A DNA stretch of 64,000 bases, taken from the NCBI GenBank assembly GCA_009993955.1, contig JAACSL010000001.1, positions 124,001-188,000 on the forward strand. Reading direction: 5' to 3'. The translations under genes and the position numbers were made by a program. Origin of the DNA: Paraglaciecola sp. (GTDB lineage Bacteria; Pseudomonadota; Gammaproteobacteria; Enterobacterales; Alteromonadaceae). Shown piece after piece: positions 35,611 to 42,712 of the stretch. Positions within the stretch are counted from its first letter, which is position 1. Every line of letters begins with the position of its first letter. A model generated the notes under the pieces. The model was given only the letters and a program-made list of their open reading frames with translations, had not been told where the DNA came from and did not search any database.

Positions 35611-36120
35611 TCAGGAATTAATTTGGTTTGTTTTCAGGTGGCTTTTGTATGGGTGATTATCTGGCAATGGACTGCATAACCAATAAATACCACCAGGGCT
35701 TTCTTTATGTGCCAAGTGGCTTTTTACGGAGCACATTGCATGAGCAGTGGTTTCAACACAGAAATCTTTAATCGGATCGTGATAGTTTACTTTGATATAG
35801 GCGCAGATTAAGCCGAGCATATCGAATGGCATGCCTAGCCTAGCTCTTGCTATCTCGATGTCGCCGTATGTTTCGCGTATATCAACCAATGGGTACCGGG
35901 CTATAAACTCAAGCAAAGGCGTTTTAGTTACGCCGTAAGGCTTACTGTATGACGCACCAAATAATGAATGCTTGAGCCATTCCCGAAAAGGTGGTCCTAA
36001 CGACTCAATAACCTGTCCGTCTTCTTCGTCTATCGGACCGCAATGAGTCCAGATGCTTTTTGTACTTCGTTTAATCGTTCTGCTAATCCAGTGATCGCCA
36101 GAGCCGAAAATGATTAGCAT
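35611..36120 (-). CDS. Putative permuted NlpC/P60 (YiiX/LRAT-like) cysteine hydrolase (169 aa)
   Basis: Start placed at the ATG 1 bp after the previous stop (MLIIFGSGDHWISRTIKRST); a TTG further up is less likely. A histidine follows an early strand (IWTHCGPIDEEDGQVIESL) and a later cysteine lies in PIKDFCVETTAHAM. A His-first, Cys-later order with a GLI segment between them matches circularly permuted papain-like hydrolases. It sits between lysis genes and terminase, so a second cell-wall enzyme is possible. Inference from motif order only. Confidence 0.6.
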   Translation of the reverse strand: MLIIFGSGDHWISRTIKRSTKSIWTHCGPIDEEDGQVIESLGPPFREWLKHSLFGASYSKPYGVTKTPLLEFIARYPLVDIRETYGDIEIARARLGMPFDMLGLICAYIKVNYHDPIKDFCVETTAHAMCSVKSHLAHKESPGGIYWLCSPLPDNHPYKSHLKTNQINS

Positions 36121-36121
36121 T

Positions 36122-36448
36122 TTAAATCGCGTTTTCAGCCGCAAATATTTTGGCTAACTGTGAATTGGCAAAAGCTCGGTAGGGCGCAAGCTCCTCTTCA
36201 AGCTTATTAATCTGTATCTCAAGATTACTAATATGCTGAGTCTGACTGTTAACCTGGATAACCAAAAGTTCAGATTGTCTGCTAAGCAACTCAACTTGCT
36301 TAGATAGCGCCAGTGTTGCGTTCTTAACCATCTTAGGCATTAAATACAAATAAGACAGGATCAAAGCAATGATAGTGCCGGTACAAAAACCAACAACAAA
36401 CTCCGGTGACTTCTCAGCCAAAAAGGCCATTATCTGCGCGTATTCCAC
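36122..36448 (-). CDS. Membrane-anchored coiled-coil protein, possible inner-membrane spanin (108 aa)
   Basis: GTG start overlaps the holin stop (TAGTG). One N-terminal membrane helix (about 18-37, FVVGFCTGTIIALILSYLYL) followed by a long coiled coil (KQVELLSRQSELLVIQVNSQ ... LEIQINKLEEEL). This is the layout of Rz-like i-spanins, and the position after holin and lysozyme fits. No outer-membrane spanin lipoprotein was seen in an alternative frame, so the call stays tentative. Confidence 0.6.
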   Translation of the reverse strand: MEYAQIMAFLAEKSPEFVVGFCTGTIIALILSYLYLMPKMVKNATLALSKQVELLSRQSELLVIQVNSQTQHISNLEIQINKLEEELAPYRAFANSQLAKIFAAENAI

Positions 36449-36837
36449 TACTTCTTCGCCTTTTCTACTATTTTTTCTAATGATCGCCCAGTGACATAGC
36501 CGCCTAAGCCAATTTGTAATAGCGTCCATGCTTCTGTTGCTAAGGGGTTGGCCAGCCAACCGAATGAGTCAAACACCACTAAGGCCAAGAACGTTAGCAT
36601 TGTGATTGGCCGCCAACTTCTTTGGAGCCAGCTTTGGCCGTTAGCCTCTGCTGTGATAATCGAGGTTTTCGATTCAAGTATTTTTGTTTCATACTCAATC
36701 ACTTTGCTGTGCATCTCGTTTTGGATGACTGTCAGCTTGTTAGCCAGGGTCAGTTTTTCTTCGTCACTAGTGTGCAGGTCATCAATCAGCTTAGCCGCTG
36801 GCGCAAATATCTCACCGATGAAACTAAAAATATTCAT
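36448..36837 (-). CDS. Holin, 3TM-type (129 aa)
   Basis: Controls lysis timing by permeabilising the inner membrane. N-terminal helix (IGEIFAPAAKLIDDLHTSDE), then charged helix, then SWLQRSWRPITMLTFLALVV and LLQIGLGGYVTGRSLEKIVE. The WLQRSWRP-hydrophobic block followed by a final helix and charged tail is the signature of the phage holin 3TM family. Between lysozyme-side genes and the spanin-like gene. Confidence 0.85.
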   Translation of the reverse strand: MNIFSFIGEIFAPAAKLIDDLHTSDEEKLTLANKLTVIQNEMHSKVIEYETKILESKTSIITAEANGQSWLQRSWRPITMLTFLALVVFDSFGWLANPLATEAWTLLQIGLGGYVTGRSLEKIVEKAKK

Positions 36838-36840
36838 TTC

Positions 36841-37197
36841 TTATGCGGCTTTGATAACCAGTTGATCTTTAACCAACGCAAGGCGCATTTGAAAGATGAA
36901 TGCTAATTTGTCAATTACAGACATTTCACCGCCCTCCGAATATTTCTTTAGCGTTTCGTTGAAAGATTTAATAATCAGACCAGCTAACGTTTCGACGTCA
37001 ATGTCTTTTTGTATGTCTTCCCACAGCGTGTCGAATTGCTTTATTAATTCCCAATCTGAGCCTTTTTTAAGCAGTAATGCTGGGTAAACGATGCCTGGCC
37101 ATTTAATTGGATCGAAGTCAAAAAGCCCGGCATAAAAAGAATTTGCCCCGATTGTAAAGGCGTAACCTCTGCCTTGCGCGTCTGTTGGTGTAATCAT
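36841..37197 (-). CDS. Hypothetical protein in lysis cassette (118 aa)
   Basis: Not recognised. Start taken at the ATG overlapping the lysozyme stop (ATGA), with GGAGA six bp upstream, giving MITPTDAQGRGYAFTIGANS. Includes PGIVYPALLLKKGSDWELIK and a helical second half (LAGLIIKSFNETLKKYSEGG, AFIFQMRLALVKDQL). No signal peptide or membrane helix. Translationally coupled to lysozyme and 3 bp before holin, so a lysis or late accessory role is suggested by position only. Confidence 0.6.
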   Translation of the reverse strand: MITPTDAQGRGYAFTIGANSFYAGLFDFDPIKWPGIVYPALLLKKGSDWELIKQFDTLWEDIQKDIDVETLAGLIIKSFNETLKKYSEGGEMSVIDKLAFIFQMRLALVKDQLVIKAA

Positions 37198-37616
37198 TGC
37201 CATTCTCCGGTTTGAAGCTGTTCGGCTAATTCGTGTGCGCGATTACCCACTTGCACAGCGTAATGACTGTTTAATAGCTCCGCTGCGGCTTCATCGTAAT
37301 CTTCACGCTCTAATGCGCCGATCATATTTTTAAAATTGAGTAGGCCAGTAACGCCTAGATTGAAAGCCATATTGACCAATACAGCTTGTCTTGTGCCTGA
37401 GAAGGTGCGAAAACTTGGCAGTCTGCGTCTTAGTTCTTCTTCAAAATAAATGATGTCGTTATCAAGCATAAACATGGCTTCTTGCTCTGTTACGCCTTTA
37501 GCTTCGAGATTTCGACCCACGCCAATAGTTAACTTTCCTGATGTGCATTTATACGGCTTTAATTTAATCCCTTCATGCCCTATCAGTTGACGCTTTAGTT
37601 GGTCGTAGCAAATCAT
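37194..37616 (-). CDS. Endolysin, T4-type lysozyme family GH24 (140 aa)
   Basis: Peptidoglycan muramidase for lysis. Start at the ATG overlapping the upstream stop (TAATG). The catalytic triad spacing is exact: E in HEGIKLKPYKC, then Cys nine residues later in place of the usual Asp, then Thr six residues on (TIGVGR). C in the second position is a known variant of this family. The N-terminus has no signal peptide or SAR helix, so export must depend on the holin. First clear lysis enzyme of the late operon. Confidence 0.9.
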   Translation of the reverse strand: MICYDQLKRQLIGHEGIKLKPYKCTSGKLTIGVGRNLEAKGVTEQEAMFMLDNDIIYFEEELRRRLPSFRTFSGTRQAVLVNMAFNLGVTGLLNFKNMIGALEREDYDEAAAELLNSHYAVQVGNRAHELAEQLQTGEWQ

Positions 37617-37870
37617 TAACAAGTCACTTCCATTCTATTTAAAATGCTGCCGTCATCGATTTTCGTGTTAAGTGGTGACTTTAATTCTCTTGGCATTTGC
37701 AGGGTTGCGCCTTTTAAGTTGGCACTCTTTAATCGTTTCATTTCAGCAAATAGCGCAAATTCAGCTATTGAATTACCGACTTCTGAATCGCTATCAATTC
37801 CTGATTTTTCAAAGAATTCATTTAGCGTTTTAATGCAGTCTGAACACTGAAGATAATCAATAGCTTTCAT
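37616..37870 (-). CDS. First gene of the late operon, hypothetical (84 aa)
   Basis: Not recognised. MKAIDYLQCSDCIKTLNEFF then DSDSEVGNSIAEFALFAEMK, and a beta-like end. AAAGG lies 8 bp before the ATG. It is the first gene behind the tandem terminators at 37887-37966, so its expression should depend on antitermination. Coupled to lysozyme by a TAATG overlap. Confidence 0.65.
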   Translation of the reverse strand: MKAIDYLQCSDCIKTLNEFFEKSGIDSDSEVGNSIAEFALFAEMKRLKSANLKGATLQMPRELKSPLNTKIDDGSILNRMEVTC

Positions 37871-37886
37871 TTCAAAGGCCTTTAAA

Positions 37887-37966
37887 CGAAAAACCCCGCA
37901 CTAGGCAGGGTAAACAGGGAAGCACTTGTTTAATTTTTGGCACAAAAAAACCGCAATTAAGCGGTT
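37887..37966 (-). terminator. Two tandem intrinsic terminators in the late leader
   Basis: First met by leftward transcription: AACCGC-TTAATT-GCGGTT plus Ts (37943-37966). Second: CCCTGC-CTAGT-GCGGGG plus TTTTT (37887-37910). Both lie before the first late gene and after the Q-like gene, exactly where a Q-dependent phage has its tR' terminator. Confidence 0.8.
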
Positions 37967-38127
37967 ATGTGCTGACAAGACGGAAAACTCCAAGTCTTAT
38001 AGCATAATAGAGCATAACATTTATGCAGTCAACTCTTGCGATAATAGAAAAATGCTAACCATTTTTGGCTGTTAAAACTCACTGTTTATTGTGTATTTAA
38101 AATTATTTTCATTTATTTTAAATAAAG

Positions 38128-38163
38128 CGCTTGCATTATAGCGCGCTAATAAAGCGCAGAACG
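38128..38163 (-). promoter_or_regulatory. Candidate late promoter (pR'-like) with overlapping palindromes
   Basis: Minus strand contains a perfect TATAAT (38140-38135). The -35 region is poor, as expected if an activator or Q-type factor helps. Palindromes AGCGCGCT (38140-38147) and repeated AAGCGC / GCGCTT surround it and could be an operator. Confidence 0.4.
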
Positions 38164-38186
38164 AAAAACGCCAAGGCAAGCCACGC

Positions 38187-38306
38187 TTGCCAAGTGTTAT
38201 ATTAACGAATGAGCAAAACGCACTTTTAAATGATATGGCTAAACTGCACGGCAGTAAAACTGCTGCTATTTTTGCAGGGCTTGAGTTGCTAAAATCAAGC
38301 CGCTAA
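38187..38306 (+). CDS. Micro-ORF with ribbon-helix-helix pattern (39 aa)
   Basis: No ATG; a TTG start with AAGG about 10 bp upstream would give MPSVILTNEQNALLNDMAKL followed by HGSKTAAIFAGLELLKSSR. One beta strand (PSVILT), helix, turn with HGSKT, helix matches the Arc/CopG DNA-binding fold. Frame is open back to 38142 with no better start, so it may be a decayed gene. It is divergent to the late promoter and convergent with the Q-like gene, overlapping its end by 12 bp. Confidence 0.45.
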   Translation: MPSVILTNEQNALLNDMAKLHGSKTAAIFAGLELLKSSR

Positions 38307-38882
38307 ATCTTTATTGAGTCTATCCATTACCTCGTGGGCAAATCGTTTTGCCGCCGATTCTGCAACATTTAGCCTGTCTACTGCATCCATGTAAACTGAA
38401 TAATATAGCTCGTTGAACTGCTCAAATGTCATTTTATTGTCGCTTGGTCGCTGACTGTTGATAGTTAAATAAAGCTGTTTTGTTGTGAGTATAATTCGCC
38501 CCACCCCTTGGCATTTTGTGCAGGTAACAAGCTTGCGCTCTTTCTTGTATATCGCCTCACCATTCCCTTTGCACTTATCGCAAATGCAGGTATCGCAAAC
38601 CTCGTGTATAGCATTCTCAGCGATTATAGCGCTCATGAGTATATTGATTGACTTGTCATGATGAAGCCAGGCAGTAAACGTTTTAACAAGTTTATTCCTA
38701 CTGTTTTTGTCTAACTGTATTTTGGCCTGCAATATCATGTTGCCAACCGGCTCGTGCCGCTGGACCTGGGCAAGGATATTTAAAATGTCGGCACTGGTCA
38801 TTGGGTTTAGTCCGGGCTTAGTCGGCTCACCTGTTAGCGACTTAGGGCATTCTCTACTGTATAAGCGCTCAATTGACATCAT
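38295..38882 (-). CDS. Q-like late antitermination protein with zinc finger (195 aa)
   Basis: A central DnaJ-type zinc finger: CDTCICDKCKGNGEAIY ... CTKCQGVGRI, with helices before (LVKTFTAWLHHDKSINILMS) and after (MTFEQFNELYYSVYMDAVDR). Phage antitermination Q proteins of the phage-82 type have this CxxCxGxG pair. Context is decisive: last gene of the early leftward operon, followed by a candidate promoter, two terminators and the lysis genes. It would load on RNA polymerase at the late promoter and allow read-through. Confidence 0.72.
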   Translation of the reverse strand: MMSIERLYSRECPKSLTGEPTKPGLNPMTSADILNILAQVQRHEPVGNMILQAKIQLDKNSRNKLVKTFTAWLHHDKSINILMSAIIAENAIHEVCDTCICDKCKGNGEAIYKKERKLVTCTKCQGVGRIILTTKQLYLTINSQRPSDNKMTFEQFNELYYSVYMDAVDRLNVAESAAKRFAHEVMDRLNKDLAA

Positions 38883-39117
38883 AATTTTTGCCTGCCTGTG
38901 ATGTGGTTAAAAAAATGCTTCTTTTAGCTGCCTGCATAACATTAATAAAGGCTTGGTATTCTCTTTCGGTGACTTTAATCATTACCTGATCATCTTCAAT
39001 AGCTTCAACTGTATTGAATTTGGTTAGGCACTTGTCATTTAAGCAAACCCTTAAACGCCTATTCTCTCTGCTATCCTTGACTTTAGTTTTGCTATTACAC
39101 TTTGGGCAATACATCAT
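38869..39117 (-). CDS. Small NrdR/Ogr-like zinc-ribbon protein (82 aa)
   Basis: Zinc ribbon MMYCPKCNSKTKVKDSRENR followed by RRLRVCLNDKC and FNTVEA, resembling the N-terminal zinc ribbon of NrdR and the phage Ogr/Delta activators. The rest (VTEREYQAFINVMQAAK) is helical. Lies just upstream of the Q-like gene, overlapping it by 14 bp. A transcriptional role is likely but the target is not known. Confidence 0.65.
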   Translation of the reverse strand: MMYCPKCNSKTKVKDSRENRRLRVCLNDKCLTKFNTVEAIEDDQVMIKVTEREYQAFINVMQAAKRSIFLTTSQAGKNYDVN

Positions 39118-39358
39118 TTTCTATTGCCTCGTAGTGGTCTCCATTGTTTCCATTACTGGCTATGATTTCTATTCTCTCAGGCTCAGGCCAGTCCTTTGGC
39201 TGCGGGTATGTTTTAATAAGCCTGTCTAATGCGACCTGCTGTGCATTTACTGGTTTTGTGTATCTTGCTTTAGTGCAGGCAATGTAATCATACCCAGAGC
39301 CTTTGTGTATTCCATTTATTAATGGCAGCCGTCTTGCGCATCCGTCGCACTGGTTCAT
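39095..39358 (-). CDS. Hypothetical protein with cysteine pair (87 aa)
   Basis: Start chosen at the ATG overlapping the RuvC-like gene stop (ATGA), giving MNQCDGCARRLPLINGIHKG. CDGCARR then a later C (YIACTKARY) may bind zinc. The rest (RLIKTYPQPKDWPEPERIEI) is polar. A longer frame to 39418 lies inside the upstream gene and is disfavoured. Member of the nin-like block; function unknown. Confidence 0.65.
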   Translation of the reverse strand: MNQCDGCARRLPLINGIHKGSGYDYIACTKARYTKPVNAQQVALDRLIKTYPQPKDWPEPERIEIIASNGNNGDHYEAIENDVLPKV

Positions 39359-39795
39359 GCTGCTAAATACCCAAAATAAGCGGCTGACCGGGTATCTTCG
39401 TTGCTGGCCCTTTCCCACCCGGTAACCCGCTGAAACTTATTTTTGTCTTTGGCCCAATTACCGCTTTGTGGCTTATGCAAAACGTATTTAATGCCGAAGT
39501 GGTCAAGCATTCGCATTAGCTCAGTTTGCGCTTGCTGGCAGGCTCCTATATTTCGCGCAATACTCATGTTAACTTTGCTGTTTTTGGTCATGTTTCTACT
39601 GTAAACAAAGTCATTGGCGCAGACATTCTCTATACTGAATACCGTTTCGTTTGCGGCATTTAATAAATCAGGCGTGATGATATTTTCAATAATTTCAACT
39701 AGGTTGTATTTGCGCAAATCAGCTAATTTACCATCTACGTAAATGGCAACACCATGTTTTTCGGTGTCCGGGTCGATACCTACCGTAGTTTTCAT
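39355..39795 (-). CDS. RuvC-like Holliday junction resolvase (146 aa)
   Basis: RNase H-like fold of the RuvC type: first strand VGIDPDTEKHGVAIYV with D8, second acidic residue E56 in FSIENV, and C-terminal E133/D134 in SNEDTRSAAYFGY. Length is close to 150, right for phage resolvases. It would resolve branched replication and recombination intermediates before packaging. In a block with a Ref-type nuclease and DUF1367, comparable to the nin region of lambdoid phages. Catalytic residues are all visible. Confidence 0.78.
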   Translation of the reverse strand: MKTTVGIDPDTEKHGVAIYVDGKLADLRKYNLVEIIENIITPDLLNAANETVFSIENVCANDFVYSRNMTKNSKVNMSIARNIGACQQAQTELMRMLDHFGIKYVLHKPQSGNWAKDKNKFQRVTGWERASNEDTRSAAYFGYLAA

Positions 39796-40088
39796 GCTGC
39801 CACCTTGATTAGTTGATTAACCATTTCCAATAATTCCAACTCGGTACCAAAATCACGCTCAAAGTTTGCCTTGCTTTGATGTATGGCGTTTTTATCGTGC
39901 CGGTGATGTCGAACGCACAGCGGGATAACGTGATAGTTATCATTGCGCTGGCTCATGCCCATGCCGGTTCTAATGTGGTGAATTTCTGCGGGAGTATCGC
40001 TATAACCTATAGTCCGGCATGCAATACAGCCCAGTGCAGCAACTTTTGAAAGATGGTGCTTTTCAGCTTTAGTTTTTGTTTTAGCCAT
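39792..40088 (-). CDS. Ref-family HNH nuclease (98 aa)
   Basis: Start placed at MAKTKTKAEKHHLSKVAALG with GGGAG upstream; a frame to 40127 would run through the preceding gene. Characteristic Ref/HNH pattern: LGCIACRTIG, AEIHHIRTGMGMSQRNDNYH, then VIPLCVRHHR. In phage P1 Ref is a RecA-dependent nuclease; this shorter version keeps the cysteine-histidine core and a basic N-terminus. ATGA-coupled to the RuvC-like gene. Confidence 0.8.
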   Translation of the reverse strand: MAKTKTKAEKHHLSKVAALGCIACRTIGYSDTPAEIHHIRTGMGMSQRNDNYHVIPLCVRHHRHDKNAIHQSKANFERDFGTELELLEMVNQLIKVAA

Positions 40089-40245
40089 TCGCCTTGCTCC
40101 CTCTCTCATAGTGGGTGCATCGAACAATGACCACGTTTTCGATCTGGTCTATTTTCGGCATTTCGGCAAAGTTTAGGTGTGAGCAGTCCAGGTACTTCTT
40201 TTTGCAACTGGTACACATGCCGCCCTTGGGTTGGTGGGTGGTCAT
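40081..40245 (-). CDS. Small cysteine-containing phage protein (54 aa)
   Basis: Short gene starting MTTHQPKGGMCTSCKKKYLD then CSHLNFAEMP, and IENVVIVRCTHYERGSKANG at the end. CTSC ... CSH ... CTH suggests a single zinc-binding site; this CxxC-plus-C.H type is common in small phage proteins of unknown function. Overlaps the next gene by 8 bp and the previous stop by 4 bp, which supports it. Confidence 0.65.
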   Translation of the reverse strand: MTTHQPKGGMCTSCKKKYLDCSHLNFAEMPKIDQIENVVIVRCTHYERGSKANG

Positions 40246-40454
40246 CCTTTCATCGCCTTAAATACTGCTGCGTTGACGTCACTCTTAAACTTTTCAGCAC
40301 AGGCTTTTGCTTTGGCGTTAGACTCACAATGCCAGTCATGTTTTCTCATGAACTTTCTATAAATCAACATGAATTTTTTGCTCGTATCTTTGTCAGGAAC
40401 AGTCAAGGATTCACCGCAATAAAGGCACTCTAATTTAGCTCCGGTAACTTTCAT
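40242..40454 (-). CDS. Small zinc-finger-like phage protein (70 aa)
   Basis: Start MKVTGAKLECLYCGESLTVP overlaps the upstream stop (TGATG). CLYC, then FMRKHDWHCESNAKAKACAE give a possible CxxC ... H.H/C zinc site. Remainder is basic and helical. Coupled by 4-bp overlap to the next gene. Unknown role within the replication/nin block. Confidence 0.65.
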   Translation of the reverse strand: MKVTGAKLECLYCGESLTVPDKDTSKKFMLIYRKFMRKHDWHCESNAKAKACAEKFKSDVNAAVFKAMKG

Positions 40455-40648
40455 CACTTCACCGCCCAATACTTGTTTAAAAGGTCTTTAAAGGTTTGCT
40501 GCTCTGATTCTTCTAAGTTGCTTATTGCAATATCAATCCCGACACGGTTTATCTGTCCGCGCTTTAGTTGGTTAATCAATAAAGCGGCTTTACGGGCTAA
40601 AGCTTCATGGCGCTGCTGTTCTGGTGTTAGTTGGGATAGGTTCATCAT
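40454..40648 (-). CDS. Small helical phage protein (64 aa)
   Basis: Not recognised. MNLSQLTPEQQRHEALARKA followed by LLINQLKRGQINRVGIDIAI and a helical end with DLLNKYWAVK. AAGG precedes two adjacent ATGs (40648, 40645); either could be used. Overlaps the DUF1367 stop (TGATG). Unknown function. Confidence 0.65.
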   Translation of the reverse strand: MMNLSQLTPEQQRHEALARKAALLINQLKRGQINRVGIDIAISNLEESEQQTFKDLLNKYWAVK

Positions 40649-41103
40649 CAAAACCTTATTACTTGTTCAACGATATGGTCCAAATCAGCCTTGGTGTATG
40701 TCGTTAAGACTTTTTGAAGAATTACGTTTACCGATTTGTTGTATAAATCATTAAATTCTTCTTCTGACATTTTGCTGAATCTGATTGATTTTGCTTCTAA
40801 TCTAAGCTCACCATTGATATTGACTACAACGTCATAATGTCCGGCCTGAACAATTACGTCTTTGCGAAAACGCTCAAAGTTTTTATCTACCAATACGCCC
40901 TTGTGCATCGTGTTAGGCTCAAAGGCATCAAAAGCTATGTTCAGCAAAGCAAAGTATTTTTTGTGGCGCTCGTAGTTCCTGGGGCGCACAAATTTAATTT
41001 TGATTACCTCGTTGTTTTTGATTGAGTCAAATACACCTGGCTCATTGGATGCGTCTTCGGGTATGTAACCACCGGGTAACTTTCTGAGATAGGCCAGGGT
41101 CAC
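40648..41103 (-). CDS. DUF1367-family phage protein (151 aa)
   Basis: Function unknown, family common in nin-like regions: LPGGYIPEDASNEPGV, IKIKFVRPRNYERHKKYFAL and LNIAFDAFE, then RFRKDVIVQAGHYDVVVN and a helical C-terminus (FNDLYNKSVNVILQKVL). The RN-x4-HKKYFALLN motif is the family hallmark. GTG start within the GTGA overlap with the preceding short gene. Confidence 0.8.
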   Translation of the reverse strand: MTLAYLRKLPGGYIPEDASNEPGVFDSIKNNEVIKIKFVRPRNYERHKKYFALLNIAFDAFEPNTMHKGVLVDKNFERFRKDVIVQAGHYDVVVNINGELRLEAKSIRFSKMSEEEFNDLYNKSVNVILQKVLTTYTKADLDHIVEQVIRF

Positions 41104-41276
41104 AATACCCCCTCAATATCAGCCAGTTCCCACAATCCCATAGCTTGTAAATCTGCTTTATACTTTGCGCGTTCTTCAGCATCTAATCTGCGTTTTTTTA
41201 AAACCTCGGTTCTATCAAGCTTTATTTTTTTCTGAGTGTCAGTGAAAAGCTTGGCTTGTTCAGGTGTGTAGATCAT
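41100..41276 (-). CDS. Small helical protein next to DnaB helicase gene (58 aa)
   Basis: Short gene: MIYTPEQAKLFTDTQKKIKL, then RTEVLKKRRLDAEERAKYKA and LWELADIEGVL. Charged, helical, lysine-rich. ATG overlaps the DnaB stop (ATGA) and its stop overlaps the DUF1367 start (GTGA), so it is locked between both. Possible helicase-loading helper, by position only. Confidence 0.65.
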   Translation of the reverse strand: MIYTPEQAKLFTDTQKKIKLDRTEVLKKRRLDAEERAKYKADLQAMGLWELADIEGVL

Positions 41277-42712
41277 GTGGATTTCCTCCCGTACCTTTCC
41301 GCCATTGTCGCTCCTCTCCTTGGTTTTTCCTTGTCAGACTGTTTTTTCCTGTCCTCCTCCTGGTGATCGATTAACCCGATTTCATGAGCATCTAAGCAGT
41401 AGTAATAACCTCCATCTTCATCGCATTTTCTGCCAATGTATGTAGTGTTATGGCAACTGCCATGCCTGAATTTGGCTGGAATTAATTCAAGTACCCCTTT
41501 GTAGTTTGTTTCAGGGTTATTAACTTCTTCTCGGTGAGCAAATAACACTAAATCAGCATCGGCTTCGATTGCGCTTGATCCGTACAGGTTTGACATTGTT
41601 GGCCGCGCAACTTGATCTGTTCCTCGATTAGCTTGGACGAGTAATAAAATAGGAGTGCCAGTTTCTTTGGCTAGTTGCTTAAGTCCTTTGGTAATGATGC
41701 CAATCGCTAAATCATCGCGATCAGCTTTGTCTTTTTGCATTAATCCCAAATAGTCAATGGTGACTAATCCAATCTGCCCTAACTTTTTGATGGTTGATTT
41801 AACCCGGTATCGAATTTGATTAAGCGATAAAGCAGGAGTTTCATCATAGTAAATTTTACTATGGTCGTTGGATAAATCTTGTAAAACAGTGCTTGCGCGT
41901 GACAATTCATATTTGCTCATTAAGCCGCTTGTAAGGCTTTTAACACTGATACCAGCCATAATGCCCATGTAACGGTCGGTAACCTCGTCACTGCTCATTT
42001 CCATAGTAAAAAACAGGCTTGGTAGCGTTCTGGACACGTTAGAATTAATTATCTGAGCCGCTAGCGTTTTCCCGTTAGATGGGCGTCCAGCTAATATGAC
42101 AAGCCAATTATTTTTTATGCCACCTATCTGATCATCAAGCGTCTTGAGTCCTGTTTTTAACCCAACTGCAGATCGGTCATTATTGCAACGGCTTTGCATG
42201 ACGTTAAGCCAGCCATCAAGTTTTATTTTGATATGATTAGGCTCGTACTTTCCACTAAGATCGACAGTCGATATATTGTGCTCAACCATGCTAATAATCT
42301 CACTGGCTGATTCCCCGTTATATAGCGCATCTATTGCAATGCTCATATCACCAATCAGTCGGCGCTTCAAATAACGCTCTTGGATAATTTCACAATAAGC
42401 CAGCGCATTTTTTGAGCTTGGCGTATTGCGAGCCAGTTCGCCCAGGTAAGCAATGCCGCCAACTTGATCGTCTTTGCCACTTCTTTCGAGCAATTCATTT
42501 ACTGTGATTAGGTCAATTTCGTTTTTCGCGCCAATTTTCAGCATTGCCGCAAAAATTATTTTATTCGAAATGTTGTAAAACATTTCCGGTCTTAGCATGT
42601 CCATGATTTCACCGATTAGACAATCGGCTTTTTGCAGGATTAAGATTGCGCCTAAAACACTTTGTTCTGCCTCGATTGAGTGTGGTGGTGTTTTCAGCTT
42701 TTCAATATTCAT
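41273..42712 (-). CDS. Replicative DNA helicase, DnaB family (479 aa)
   Basis: Unwinds DNA at the phage fork. N-terminal DnaB domain (TPPHSIEAEQSVLGAILILQ), RecA-like core with Walker A about residue 208-216 (AGRPSNGKT), FFTMEMSSDEVTDR, VTIDYLGLMQKD as Walker B region, and LLVQANRGTDQ. Ends with a charged tail. Directly after the initiator gene, with a 4-bp overlap. Having its own helicase means the phage need not steal the host DnaB, unlike lambda. Confidence 0.92.
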   Translation of the reverse strand: MNIEKLKTPPHSIEAEQSVLGAILILQKADCLIGEIMDMLRPEMFYNISNKIIFAAMLKIGAKNEIDLITVNELLERSGKDDQVGGIAYLGELARNTPSSKNALAYCEIIQERYLKRRLIGDMSIAIDALYNGESASEIISMVEHNISTVDLSGKYEPNHIKIKLDGWLNVMQSRCNNDRSAVGLKTGLKTLDDQIGGIKNNWLVILAGRPSNGKTLAAQIINSNVSRTLPSLFFTMEMSSDEVTDRYMGIMAGISVKSLTSGLMSKYELSRASTVLQDLSNDHSKIYYDETPALSLNQIRYRVKSTIKKLGQIGLVTIDYLGLMQKDKADRDDLAIGIITKGLKQLAKETGTPILLLVQANRGTDQVARPTMSNLYGSSAIEADADLVLFAHREEVNNPETNYKGVLELIPAKFRHGSCHNTTYIGRKCDEDGGYYYCLDAHEIGLIDHQEEDRKKQSDKEKPRRGATMAERYGRKST

